Assembly (NCBI GenBank): GCA_965203215.1
Contig: CBDBBY010000001.1
Span: 3,906,001-3,970,000 of the forward strand
From: CBDBBY01 sp965203215
GTDB taxonomy: Bacteria > Pseudomonadota > Alphaproteobacteria > Rhodobacterales > Rhodobacteraceae
Direction of reading: 5' to 3'
DNA: 64,000 nucleotides
Shown: piece by piece, positions 27,044 to 34,636 of the stretch
Position numbering within the stretch: position 1 is the stretch's first letter
Layout of the letters: each line of letters starts with the position of its first letter
Program-made: the position numbers and the translations under genes
The notes under the pieces: generated by a model
Told to the model about the DNA's origin: nothing
The model's input: the letters and a program-made list of their open reading frames with translations, nothing else
Database searches by the model: none

Positions 27044-29977
27044 TTCCAGTTTTCGGGTAGGAGTGTCGGCGCAGCGTTTGCAAATATCGGGATTATCGAG
27101 GTGGCCAACGTCCGGGAGAATCTTCCAGCATCGGTCGCATTTTTTGCCCTCGGCCTTTTCAAAAACCACGCTTGCTCCTGAGACGTCCGGCAGCCTGAAG
27201 GCATTCGCCGGAGCCGGGTCGTCCGTAAGCGTAATTGAAGATGTGATGCAGACGTCGTTGAACTGCACCGAGCGCAAAACTCCAAGATCATCCGAATCTT
27301 CGATATGCACAACTGGCGCCGCTTCAAGACTGGCTCCGATGACCTTGTCCTGGCGCTGAACTTCCAAAGCCGACGTCACCAATCTCCGAACGCGTCTGAC
27401 CGTGCGCCATTTGCCGGCAAGCTGTTTGTCAATCCATTCCTCTGGAGACGGCGGGATATCTAAAAGATGAACTGAACTCGAATCTCCCGGAAAACGGTTC
27501 AGCCAAACCTCCTCCATGGTGAATGTCAGGATCGGGGCAAGCCATGTCGCAAGTCGGTGAAAGAGGATGTCCAGAACGGACAGGGTTGCTCGGCGCACCT
27601 CTCCATTCGGGGAGTCGCAGTAAAGCGCGTCTTTCCTGATGTCGAAATAGAATGCGGACAGATCCGCAGTGGCGAAATTGAATATTTCCTGGAAGACCCC
27701 TTGGAAATCGTATCGGCCGTACCCGGCTCTGACCCTGCGGTCGAGAGTGGCCACTTTATGCAGGACCCAGCGCTCAAGTTCCGGCATTTCCTGCTGCTTG
27801 ACGGAGTCGGATTCGTCGAAGCCCGCAAGATTGCCGAGCAAAAAGCGAAATGTGTTCCGAAGGCGTCGGTAGCTGTCGGAGACATTCTTCAGGATTTCCG
27901 GCCCTATCCGCAGGTCGGACGTATAATCCGCCTGTGCGACCCACAGCCGCAGAATGTCGGCGCCGTACATCTTCACGACTTCGTCCGGAGCGACGGTGTT
28001 GCCGAGAGACTTCGCCATCTTCATGCCCTTTTCGTCGAGCGTGAAGCCGTGCGTCAGAACGCCTCGATAGGGCGCGCCGCCCCGGGTGCCGCATGCCTGC
28101 AGGATCGACGAATGAAACCACCCGCGATGCTGGTCGGTGCCCTCGAGATAAAGGTCCGCGATGCCGTCGCTGGAACCGTCCGGCCTGTCCCGAAGCACAA
28201 ATGCATGTGTCGAGCCCGAGTCGAACCAAACATCCAGAATATCGAATATTTGTTCGTACTGGTCAGGGTCGTAGTCTTCGCCCAGAAAACGAGCCTTGGA
28301 GTCAAGCACGTACCAAGCGTCGGCGCCTTCCCTTTCAAATACGTCGATGATCCGCTTGTTGACGGCAGGATCCCGAAGCAAAAAATCCGAGTCGCCGGGT
28401 TCAGCGCCCTTCTTGACAAAACATGTGAGCGGAACGCCCCATGCCCGCTGTCGGGAAAGCACCCAGTCCGGCCTGTTCGAAATCATGGAATGCAAACGGT
28501 TTCGACCGGTCGGCGGAGTCCATTCGACGTGCTTGTCTATAGCGGTCAAGGCGCGTTCGCGGATCGACTTGCCCAGGCCGTCCATCCCGTCTTCGACATC
28601 ATTGTCTATCGACACGAACCACTGCTGCGTATTGCGGAATATCAATGGCGCTTTGGACCGCCAGCTATGCGGATAAGCATGCGTCAGATAGGAGCGCGCG
28701 GTCAGCATTCCGCATTCGATCAATTTCTCGATGACGGCCGAATTGGCCTTTCCCTCTTTGCCTCGCTCCGTGAAGATGTCCAAGCTTCCGAAAAACGGGA
28801 GGTCGTCCCGATAGCGGCCGTCCTCGAGGACGTTGTGGGTAATCTGCAGCCCGTGCTTGATGCCGATAAAGTAGTCGTCCTCGCCGTGCGACGGAGCGGT
28901 GTGCACGAACCCGGTTCCCGCGTCTTCGGTCACGTGCTCGGCCGAAATCAGCGGAACCCGGAAGTCCCACCTGTTGATTTCCTTGGCTTTCGCATCGACC
29001 AGGCCGCGGAATGGGTGGGCGCAGGAAACCATCTTGATCGCATCTGCAGAGATGCCTCGGATGCGCCTGTAGTCCGTCACCTTTGCAGCGGACATCGTCT
29101 CTTCGGCGAGCTTGTCGGCGATAGCGAGCAAATCGCCTTTCCGGGACCAGTTGCCCTCGGGCGCATCGACGACCTCGTAAAGCCCGTATTCGATGGCGGG
29201 ATTGAAGCAAAGCGCGCGGTTGGACGGAATCGTCCACGGCGTGGTCGTCCAGATCAATATTGACGCGCCTTCAGGCAAGATTTTCGAGTCGACCTCGGAT
29301 GCCGCATGGTCCACGGGGAACTTCACCCAGATCGCATTGCTCTTGTGATCGTGGTATTCGACTTCAGCCTCTGCAAGAGCGGTCTTTTCCACTGTCGACC
29401 ACATAACGGGCTTGGAGCCTTGGTACAAAGTTCCGTTCATCAGGAATTTCATGAATTCCGCAGCGATGACCGCTTCGGCGTGGTAATCCATGGTAAGGTA
29501 CGGATCGTCCCACTTCCCGATGACGCCGAGTCGCTTGAACTCCTCCCTTTGAACGTCAATCCAATGCTCGGCGAAACGCCGGCATTCTTTCCGCAGTTCG
29601 ATAATCTCGACTTCGTCCTTTTGGGTGCCTCGTTCTCTGTAACGCTCTTCGATCTTCCACTCGATCGGGAGTCCGTGGCAGTCCCATCCCGGCACGTAAC
29701 GGGAGTCTTTGCCCATCATCTGCTGGGACCGGACAACCATGTCTTTCAGAATTTTGTTCAATGCATGGCCGATGTGAAGATGTCCGTTGGCGTAAGGCGG
29801 CCCGTCATGCAGGATGAAGGGCGGTCGGCCTTGCTTTTCGCGCAGCCGGTCGTAGACGCCGATCCGTTCCCACCTTTCGAGCCAGCCGGGTTCCCGCTTC
29901 GGAAGGCCCGCCCGCATCGGGAAATCGGTTTTAGGGAGTTGGAGAGTGCTTCTGTAATCTCTATTTTCAGCGCTCAT
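25058..29977 (-). CDS. ileS: Isoleucyl-tRNA synthetase fused in frame to a GHKL ATPase
   Basis: One uninterrupted frame of 1639 residues. Residues 1-978 are a complete class I IleRS, which charges tRNA-Ile: HIGH motif in PYANGHLHIGHALNKI, KMAKS version of the KMSKS loop (GMKMAKSLGNT), editing domain in between, and the C-terminal zinc finger CDRCW...CKRC. Normally translation ends within about ten residues of that finger. Here it runs on, through a CGA codon at 27053-27055, into an AT-rich GHKL-ATPase module (from 27043) that has its own natural-looking start. CGA differs from TGA by one base, so a lost stop codon explains the fusion. The start at 29977 is the ATG before the usual IleRS N-terminus. 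The IleRS assignment is certain; whether the fusion is real or a sequence error needs checking. Confidence 0.93.
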   Translation of the reverse strand: MSAENRDYRSTLQLPKTDFPMRAGLPKREPGWLERWERIGVYDRLREKQGRPPFILHDGPPYANGHLHIGHALNKILKDMVVRSQQMMGKDSRYVPGWDCHGLPIEWKIEERYRERGTQKDEVEIIELRKECRRFAEHWIDVQREEFKRLGVIGKWDDPYLTMDYHAEAVIAAEFMKFLMNGTLYQGSKPVMWSTVEKTALAEAEVEYHDHKSNAIWVKFPVDHAASEVDSKILPEGASILIWTTTPWTIPSNRALCFNPAIEYGLYEVVDAPEGNWSRKGDLLAIADKLAEETMSAAKVTDYRRIRGISADAIKMVSCAHPFRGLVDAKAKEINRWDFRVPLISAEHVTEDAGTGFVHTAPSHGEDDYFIGIKHGLQITHNVLEDGRYRDDLPFFGSLDIFTERGKEGKANSAVIEKLIECGMLTARSYLTHAYPHSWRSKAPLIFRNTQQWFVSIDNDVEDGMDGLGKSIRERALTAIDKHVEWTPPTGRNRLHSMISNRPDWVLSRQRAWGVPLTCFVKKGAEPGDSDFLLRDPAVNKRIIDVFEREGADAWYVLDSKARFLGEDYDPDQYEQIFDILDVWFDSGSTHAFVLRDRPDGSSDGIADLYLEGTDQHRGWFHSSILQACGTRGGAPYRGVLTHGFTLDEKGMKMAKSLGNTVAPDEVVKMYGADILRLWVAQADYTSDLRIGPEILKNVSDSYRRLRNTFRFLLGNLAGFDESDSVKQQEMPELERWVLHKVATLDRRVRAGYGRYDFQGVFQEIFNFATADLSAFYFDIRKDALYCDSPNGEVRRATLSVLDILFHRLATWLAPILTFTMEEVWLNRFPGDSSSVHLLDIPPSPEEWIDKQLAGKWRTVRRVRRLVTSALEVQRQDKVIGASLEAAPVVHIEDSDDLGVLRSVQFNDVCITSSITLTDDPAPANAFRLPDVSGASVVFEKAEGKKCDRCWKILPDVGHLDNPDICKRCADTPTRKLEMKINLNVLEHWGLNLYNNVPAVLSELVANAWDADATDVKIKINSQKKWIEIRDNGTGMSRDEVIDRFLTIGFQRKSKQHLSKFGRAPMGQKGIGKLSIFSIADKISVYTKSETDSTAFSLDANKIKYDSQSDSPDTYQPSELSWNKKFAPVNKTGTTLRLTDLKTRNIQDIKKRILPRLASHFTVIGEAHNFKVSINSHPVEPIDHRYKRHIEFAWIYGDIKKEENSFTGLAKNGKTYRNTNIDMKLDKFSVNGWIGTVKNSASLKEKEVINLNRIAIYIRGKLVKGDILREHITNENYANYIVGELHCDECDSDDQDDITASNWQALERDDVWANALVKFITKELNYIGRRWTNLRRAPGIIEVREIPEVENWFNTLKGDAKSKAEQWIGPIFSIPFVDDRQKNMLLKASILAFESYRRKNQLDEFKMNKNQSIQRILKEFKDVDNLQASYYGQIAYMRLRLINRLITLYKQNSLLGNDVSEKKLQDYLCQNLWLMDPSWERAGGCKLIEEKISSRLKNSTGEVNKKEARSKIVIGYRGVAEHHVIIGLMQKSAPIDLGNLVNQIDKYQSGVLKVLSDMNHKYKSWPIEIVCVVGKRPQGWDTPGGPQYVQNTLKRCNARLVLYDEILENAKNVYSEYLDSKKEVDPLWGIFEGIDNYEN

Positions 29978-30128
29978 CGGCGTCTTTCCGTGGATCTTGT
30001 CGAATTGCAGACACACCAATTACAGTTGCGGATTGACGCTTTGCAACCGCATTGGCTTATTCCGTCTGATCGCATTGCCGGCAAATCCCGCGAATGTCGG
30101 AAATTTGCATCTTTGGATTCGTTCACTC

Positions 30129-30899
30129 ATGAATCGCTACGCGCTTAAAATCGAATATGACGGCCGCCAGTTTGTCGGGTGGCAAAGACAGAAGAATGGT
30201 CTTTCGGTTCAGCAGGCCGTCGAAGACGCATTGGGCGGGCTTGAGCCGGAAGCGCCGCCCGTCGTGGCGGCGGGTCGAACCGATTCCGGCGTGCACGCGC
30301 TCGGCCAGGTCGCTCACTGCGAACTGCGTTCGTACTGGTCTCCGAAAAAGTTGCGGGAAGCCTTGAACTCCAAACTGTGGCCGAAGCCGGTTTCAGTGCT
30401 GCGGGTCGCCTTGGTCGGCGGCGAGTTCAGCGCGCGATTCTCGGCGGCGGAGCGGCATTATCTTTATCGCGTTGTTTCGCGCCGCGCGCCGGTGGCCCTT
30501 GCGAGAGGCTTGGTGTGGCATCGTAGGCACGAGCTTGATGTCGCGACGATGCGGGACGCAGCGCGGCATTTGATCGGTCGCCACGATTTTACGACATTTC
30601 GGTCCGCCCATTGTCAGGCCGAATCTCCGGAGAAGACGCTTGCCGTCGTCAATATTGAACAGAAGCGCATCCCTGACGGAACGGAATACCGTTTCGAATT
30701 CCAGGCGCGCAGCTTTCTTCACCGTCAGGTGCGCAGTTTTGTCGGCACGCTTGAGCGGGTAGGAGCAGGGGCGTGGACGCCGGACGATGTCTTGGCGGCG
30801 CTGGAAGCGCGGGACAGATCCAGATGCGGGCCGGTTGCGCCTGCGCACGGGCTCTATCTGGCAAGAGTGCGTTACGAACCGGATCCGTTCGCCGATTGA
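30129..30899 (+). CDS. truA: tRNA pseudouridine(38-40) synthase TruA
   Basis: A 256-residue enzyme that isomerises uridines 38-40 in the anticodon stem of tRNAs. Catalytic Asp52 lies in GRTDSGVHALGQ. The preceding EYDGRQFVGWQRQ, the middle RHYLYRV and the later SFLHRQVRSFVGTL are family hallmarks. I chose the ATG at 30129, before MNRYALKIEYDG, rather than the far upstream start, which would extend into the divergent ileS promoter region. A strong intrinsic terminator follows at 30942. Confidence 0.95.
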   Translation: MNRYALKIEYDGRQFVGWQRQKNGLSVQQAVEDALGGLEPEAPPVVAAGRTDSGVHALGQVAHCELRSYWSPKKLREALNSKLWPKPVSVLRVALVGGEFSARFSAAERHYLYRVVSRRAPVALARGLVWHRRHELDVATMRDAARHLIGRHDFTTFRSAHCQAESPEKTLAVVNIEQKRIPDGTEYRFEFQARSFLHRQVRSFVGTLERVGAGAWTPDDVLAALEARDRSRCGPVAPAHGLYLARVRYEPDPFAD

Positions 30900-30941
30900 T
30901 TGCGCTCTGCCCGGCTCGGCCGGCGGAGAACCGGAACGGAC

Positions 30942-30966
30942 TGCGCGCGCCGCAACGGCGCGCGCA
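30942..30966 (+). terminator. Strong hairpin terminator after truA
   Basis: An 11-bp perfect GC stem (TGCGCGCGCCG with its complement) and a 3-base loop lie 42 bases after the truA stop, followed by a short T-containing stretch (TTGTTCGGTT). Confidence 0.6.
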
Positions 30967-30987
30967 TTGTTCGGTTCAAAAGCGTCG

Positions 30988-31012
30988 ATGGCCGGTTTGA
31001 TGAGCCGGCCAT
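30988..31012 (-). terminator. Hairpin terminator of the pyrimidine/ABC operon
   Basis: An 8-bp perfect stem (ATGGCCGG/CCGGCCAT, 9-base loop) lies just after the stop of the ABC binding-protein gene. Read on the minus strand it is followed within six bases by TTTT. Confidence 0.5.
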
Positions 31013-31028
31013 TGATGCCGGGACTCGA

Positions 31029-32015
31029 CTACAGTGCCTGATCGGTAATCAGGTGCGTCCAAGCTCCCTCGGGCCTTTGAGTAATGACCGGGTCCGATTC
31101 GGATGCGAGAAGGGTGTCGACTGTCCGCTCGTAGTCGGCCGGGTCCAATGATCCATTGGATCCGGCGGTCAACTTCGCGATCTCGCCCATCATGCGACGC
31201 TGATGCTTCTCGGTCTGCGCGCCCGTCGCATCGTTTTCAAGCACGATGTCGGCGGCTTCGTCCGGATTTTCCTCGGCGTACTTCCAGCCGCGCATGGACG
31301 CGCGCACGAAACGCACCATTTTGTCGACGAACGCGGGATCGCTCAGCTGGTCCTCCATCACGTAGAGGCCGTCCTCCAGCGTCGCGACTCCCTGATCCTC
31401 GTACTTGAAGACGACCAGATCGTCGGGTGTGAACCCGGCGTCGATCACCTGCCAATACTCGTTGTAGGTCATCGTGGAAATGCAGTCCGCCTGCCTCTGA
31501 AGGAGGGGCGAGACATTGAAGCCTTGCTTGAGCACCGTCACCCCGTTGTCGCTGCCGTCCGTCGGAATCCCGAGCTGGCTCATCCAGCTGAGGAACGGAT
31601 ATTCGTTTCCGAAGAACCAGACGCCGAGCGTGCGGCCTCTGAAATCCTCTGGGGACGCGATCCCGGTGTCCTTCAGGCAAGTGAGCATCATCCCGGAAGA
31701 CTTGAACGGTTGCGCAATATTGACGATGGAAAGACCGCGTTCCCGGCTCGCGAGCGCGGAAGGCATCCAGTCGACGATCACATCCGCGCCTCCGCCGGCG
31801 ATGACCTGCGGCGGAGCAATGTCCGGACCGCCCGGATTGATTTCCACGTCAAGGTCTTCCTCCTCATAGAAGCCTTTGTCCTTCGCGACATAGTACCCGG
31901 CAAATTGGGCTTGGGTCACCCATTTGAGCTGCAGCGTTACGCTGTCCGCTGCCGCAGCAACTCCCCCGGCAAGCGCGAGCGCGACGCTCGCCGCTGCCAA
32001 TGCAATTTTGTTCAT
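31029..32015 (-). CDS. ABC transporter substrate-binding protein, NMT1/THI5-like
   Basis: A 328-residue periplasmic binding protein with a clear signal peptide (about residues 1-22, ending AAAADS). The body is NMT1/THI5-like (ThiY/SsuA fold): LQLKWVTQAQFAGYYVAKDKG, GADVIVDWMPSAL, GVWFFGNEYPFL and EDGLYVMEDQL. Homologues bind pyrimidine precursors such as formylaminopyrimidine. It is the last gene of an operon that also holds hydantoinase, amidohydrolase and aminotransferase genes, so uptake of a pyrimidine or its degradation product is the best inference. There is no thiamine-biosynthesis gene nearby. Confidence 0.88.
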   Translation of the reverse strand: MNKIALAAASVALALAGGVAAAADSVTLQLKWVTQAQFAGYYVAKDKGFYEEEDLDVEINPGGPDIAPPQVIAGGGADVIVDWMPSALASRERGLSIVNIAQPFKSSGMMLTCLKDTGIASPEDFRGRTLGVWFFGNEYPFLSWMSQLGIPTDGSDNGVTVLKQGFNVSPLLQRQADCISTMTYNEYWQVIDAGFTPDDLVVFKYEDQGVATLEDGLYVMEDQLSDPAFVDKMVRFVRASMRGWKYAEENPDEAADIVLENDATGAQTEKHQRRMMGEIAKLTAGSNGSLDPADYERTVDTLLASESDPVITQRPEGAWTHLITDQAL

Positions 32016-32050
32016 GCTAGTTCTCCCGATCTATTTTTCAAGCGGCACCG

Positions 32051-32890
32051 TCAGTTCCTGATGGCCGGGTGCCAAAAAGTGACACGTATCCCCACAAGGG
32101 CCACAAGTCCATAGAAGAGGGAGCCGGCCAGCGCCGCTACCGCGATTTCCGCCCAAACGACGTCGAGCGCAAGCCGTCCGACCTCCGTGGAAATGCGGAA
32201 TCCCATCCCCATGATCGGCGATCCGAAGAATTCGGCCACGATCGCGCCGATCAGGGCGAGGGTCGTCGAGATCTTCAAGCCATTGAATGCGAAGGGCATC
32301 GCGGCCGGGAGCCGCAGCTTGAGCAGCGCTTGCCAGTAGGTCGCGTTGTAGGTCTTCAAGAGTTCCCGGTGCATGGGTTCCGAGGATTTCAAACCTTGGA
32401 CCATGTTCACCAGAGTTGGGAAAAACACCATTGCGACCACGACAGCTGCCTTCGATTGCCAACCGAATCCGAACCACATGACGAATATCGGCGCCGTTCC
32501 GACGATCGGCAGAGCGGCTACGAAGTTGCCCACGGGAAGCAATCCCCTTTGCAGGAAGGGCGAACGGTCGACCAGAATCGCGACGGCGAAGGCAGCGCCG
32601 CATCCGATGGCGTATCCCGATAGCGCGCCCTTCACGAATGTCTGGATGAAATCCGCCCAAAGGATGTCGGCGCTGTCCGCGAATCGCGCGGCGATGCCCG
32701 TTGGAGCGGGCAAGATCACGCCCGGCACGTCCAAGCCGCGCACCAAGAGTTCCCAAACGACCAGCAAAGTTGCGCCGAATATGGCGGGAACGGCGATTCG
32801 GGTGAGCGGCGTCGCCGGACGCCGCGCGATCAAGACGTTCGCCCGCCATGCTGCGACCCAGAATGCCAAACCGATCAAGACGAGAATCAC
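32051..32890 (-). CDS. ABC transporter permease (NMT1/SsuC-type), second
   Basis: A 279-residue inner-membrane permease with about six hydrophobic helices and a BPD_transp_1 EAA-like loop (ELLKTYNATYWQALLKLRLP). The GTG start at 32890 overlaps the stop of the upstream permease as GTGA, so the two are translationally coupled. A longer frame upstream is only an extension through the neighbouring gene. It would pair with the first permease to form a heterodimeric channel for the NMT1-like binding protein. Confidence 0.87.
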   Translation of the reverse strand: MILVLIGLAFWVAAWRANVLIARRPATPLTRIAVPAIFGATLLVVWELLVRGLDVPGVILPAPTGIAARFADSADILWADFIQTFVKGALSGYAIGCGAAFAVAILVDRSPFLQRGLLPVGNFVAALPIVGTAPIFVMWFGFGWQSKAAVVVAMVFFPTLVNMVQGLKSSEPMHRELLKTYNATYWQALLKLRLPAAMPFAFNGLKISTTLALIGAIVAEFFGSPIMGMGFRISTEVGRLALDVVWAEIAVAALAGSLFYGLVALVGIRVTFWHPAIRN

Positions 32891-33774
32891 CGCGAGAATC
32901 CCATCCGCTTGAGCGTGAACGATTGCGCCGCGCCGATCAGTCCCACCAGCAATGCGGCGAGGATCGCCGTGCCGATCAGCGCAGCCCAGATCTGTATCGT
33001 CTGCCCGTAATAGGTTCCTGTGAGCAGCCTCGCCCCGAGTCCCGCGACAGCGCCGGTCGGCAGTTCCCCTACGATGGCGCCGACCAATGATGCAGCTATG
33101 CCTACCTTGAGGGACGTGAACAGGTATGGCATCGAAGCAGGGAACCTGAGCCTCCAAAAGGTCTGCCAGCGGCTGGCGTTGTAGGTTCTGAGCAAGTCGA
33201 TCTGAATCGGATCAGGACTGCGGAATCCCGCGACCATGCCCACGACGGCCGGGAAGAAGCTCAGATATGCCGATATCACCGCCTTGGGCAGCAGGCCGCT
33301 CAAACCGATCGAGTGCAGCACGACGATGATCATCGGCGCCAAAGCCAGAATGGGAATGGCTTGGCTTGCAATGGCCCACGGCATGACGCCCATGTTCATC
33401 GCGCGGTCGTGCACGATCCCGACCGCAAGCAGAATCCCCAGCGCCGTTCCTATCGCAAACCCGACGACTGTAGCCGAAAGCGTGACCCACCCGTGGTAAA
33501 CCAGGCTCCGCTTGGACGTGATTTTCTTGTTTGCCGTCGAATCCCAAAGCTCCGCAATGATCTGGTGCGGCGCAGGCAGAATGGGCAAATCCTGGGACAT
33601 CGTGTCGGAGACGATTTCTTGGAAGGTCGGCTCCTCTCCTGCCCGTTGCGCCTTGTCCAGCGTCCAAGCGGAATTGAGCGCAACGCTGAACAAGTACCAA
33701 ACCGCGATGATCGCGGCGGTCACGACGGCCACCGGGACTGCCGTCCTCGCGGCAGCGGCTCCCGCGGCCGTCAC
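32887..33774 (-). CDS. ABC transporter permease (NMT1/SsuC-type), first
   Basis: A 295-residue inner-membrane permease. An N-terminal helix is followed by a roughly 60-residue extracytoplasmic stretch (to about residue 90), then five helices and the EAA-like loop LLRTYNASRWQTFWRLRFP, which contacts the ATPase. The GTG start lies about 20 bp after the ATPase gene. It is paralogous to the next permease; two non-identical permeases are unusual for this family, which often uses a homodimer. Confidence 0.87.
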   Translation of the reverse strand: MTAAGAAAARTAVPVAVVTAAIIAVWYLFSVALNSAWTLDKAQRAGEEPTFQEIVSDTMSQDLPILPAPHQIIAELWDSTANKKITSKRSLVYHGWVTLSATVVGFAIGTALGILLAVGIVHDRAMNMGVMPWAIASQAIPILALAPMIIVVLHSIGLSGLLPKAVISAYLSFFPAVVGMVAGFRSPDPIQIDLLRTYNASRWQTFWRLRFPASMPYLFTSLKVGIAASLVGAIVGELPTGAVAGLGARLLTGTYYGQTIQIWAALIGTAILAALLVGLIGAAQSFTLKRMGFSR

Positions 33775-33795
33775 GCCGACATCCCGATCCCGGCG

Positions 33796-34578
33796 TCACT
33801 CATAGCTTTCCGCTGCGCGAAGCCCCTTCCGCACGCGCTGGGCCGTTTCGAGGAATTCAGGCGTATCCCTGATCTCCAAAGGTCTCTCCGACGGAAGCGG
33901 ATTGTCGATCACGTCGGTGATTCGCCCCGGCCGCGGACTCATGACGACGATCTTCGTCGAAAGAAAAACGGCTTCAGGGATTGAATGCGTGACAAAGCAC
34001 ACCGTCTTGCCGGTGTTCCTCCAAAGGACCAGCAACTGCTCGTTCAGATGGTCCCGAACGATCTCGTCAAGCGCTCCGAACGGCTCGTCCATCAAAAGGA
34101 TTTCCGCATCGAACGAAAGCGCCCGGGCGATCGAGGCTCTCTGCTGCATCCCGCCGGAGAGCTGCCAAGGATATTTCCTTCCGAAACCCGAGAGCTCCAC
34201 CAGTTCCAGAACCCGGTCGACCCGCTTTTTCATCTCGTCGGCGCCGTATCCCATGATTTCAAGCGGCAGCCGCACGTTGGCGGCTATCGTCCGCCACGGG
34301 TACAGCCCCGCGGACTGGAACACGTATCCGTACGCCCGCTTTCGGCGCGCCTCTTCGGGCGTCATGCCGTTGACGGATATCCGGCCGGAAGTCGGGTTTT
34401 CCAACGCCGCGACGACCCGCAGGAAAGTGGTTTTTCCGCAGCCGGACGGCCCGATCAGCGATATGAAGTCGCCGCGCTCGATTTTCAGCGTGACGCCGCT
34501 GAGCGCTTTGACAACGCCGTCTTGAGTCGGGAAATCAAGACCCAGCTCTTCCGCATCTATGACCGCATCGTAAGGCAA
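33796..34578 (-). CDS. ABC transporter ATP-binding protein (nitrate/sulfonate/pyrimidine type)
   Basis: A 260-residue ABC ATPase: Walker A GPSGCGKTT, Q-loop VFQSAGLYPWRT, signature LSGGMQQRASIARAL, Walker B ILLMDEPFGALD and switch His in VTHSIPEAVFL. The LYPWRT and MQQR forms are typical of the SsuB/TauB/ThiZ group that energises NMT1-like importers. It is 58 bp downstream of the hydantoinase gene, within the same operon, followed by two permeases and the binding protein. Confidence 0.92.
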   Translation of the reverse strand: MPYDAVIDAEELGLDFPTQDGVVKALSGVTLKIERGDFISLIGPSGCGKTTFLRVVAALENPTSGRISVNGMTPEEARRKRAYGYVFQSAGLYPWRTIAANVRLPLEIMGYGADEMKKRVDRVLELVELSGFGRKYPWQLSGGMQQRASIARALSFDAEILLMDEPFGALDEIVRDHLNEQLLVLWRNTGKTVCFVTHSIPEAVFLSTKIVVMSPRPGRITDVIDNPLPSERPLEIRDTPEFLETAQRVRKGLRAAESYE

Positions 34579-34636
34579 GCTGTGTCCCTAGCCGGAGCGA
34601 ATTCGTTGCATCGAGTCTCTCTCGGCGCGAGGCGGG

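Noticed and set aside
27557..29263. 568-codon open frame opposite ileS
   Set aside because: Shadow of the IleRS coding frame, with no motif of its own.
31900..32060. Thiamine pyrophosphate riboswitch before the NMT1-like binding protein
   Set aside because: The gap to the upstream permease is only about 35 bp and has no riboswitch-like structure. The gene sits inside an operon, not at its head.
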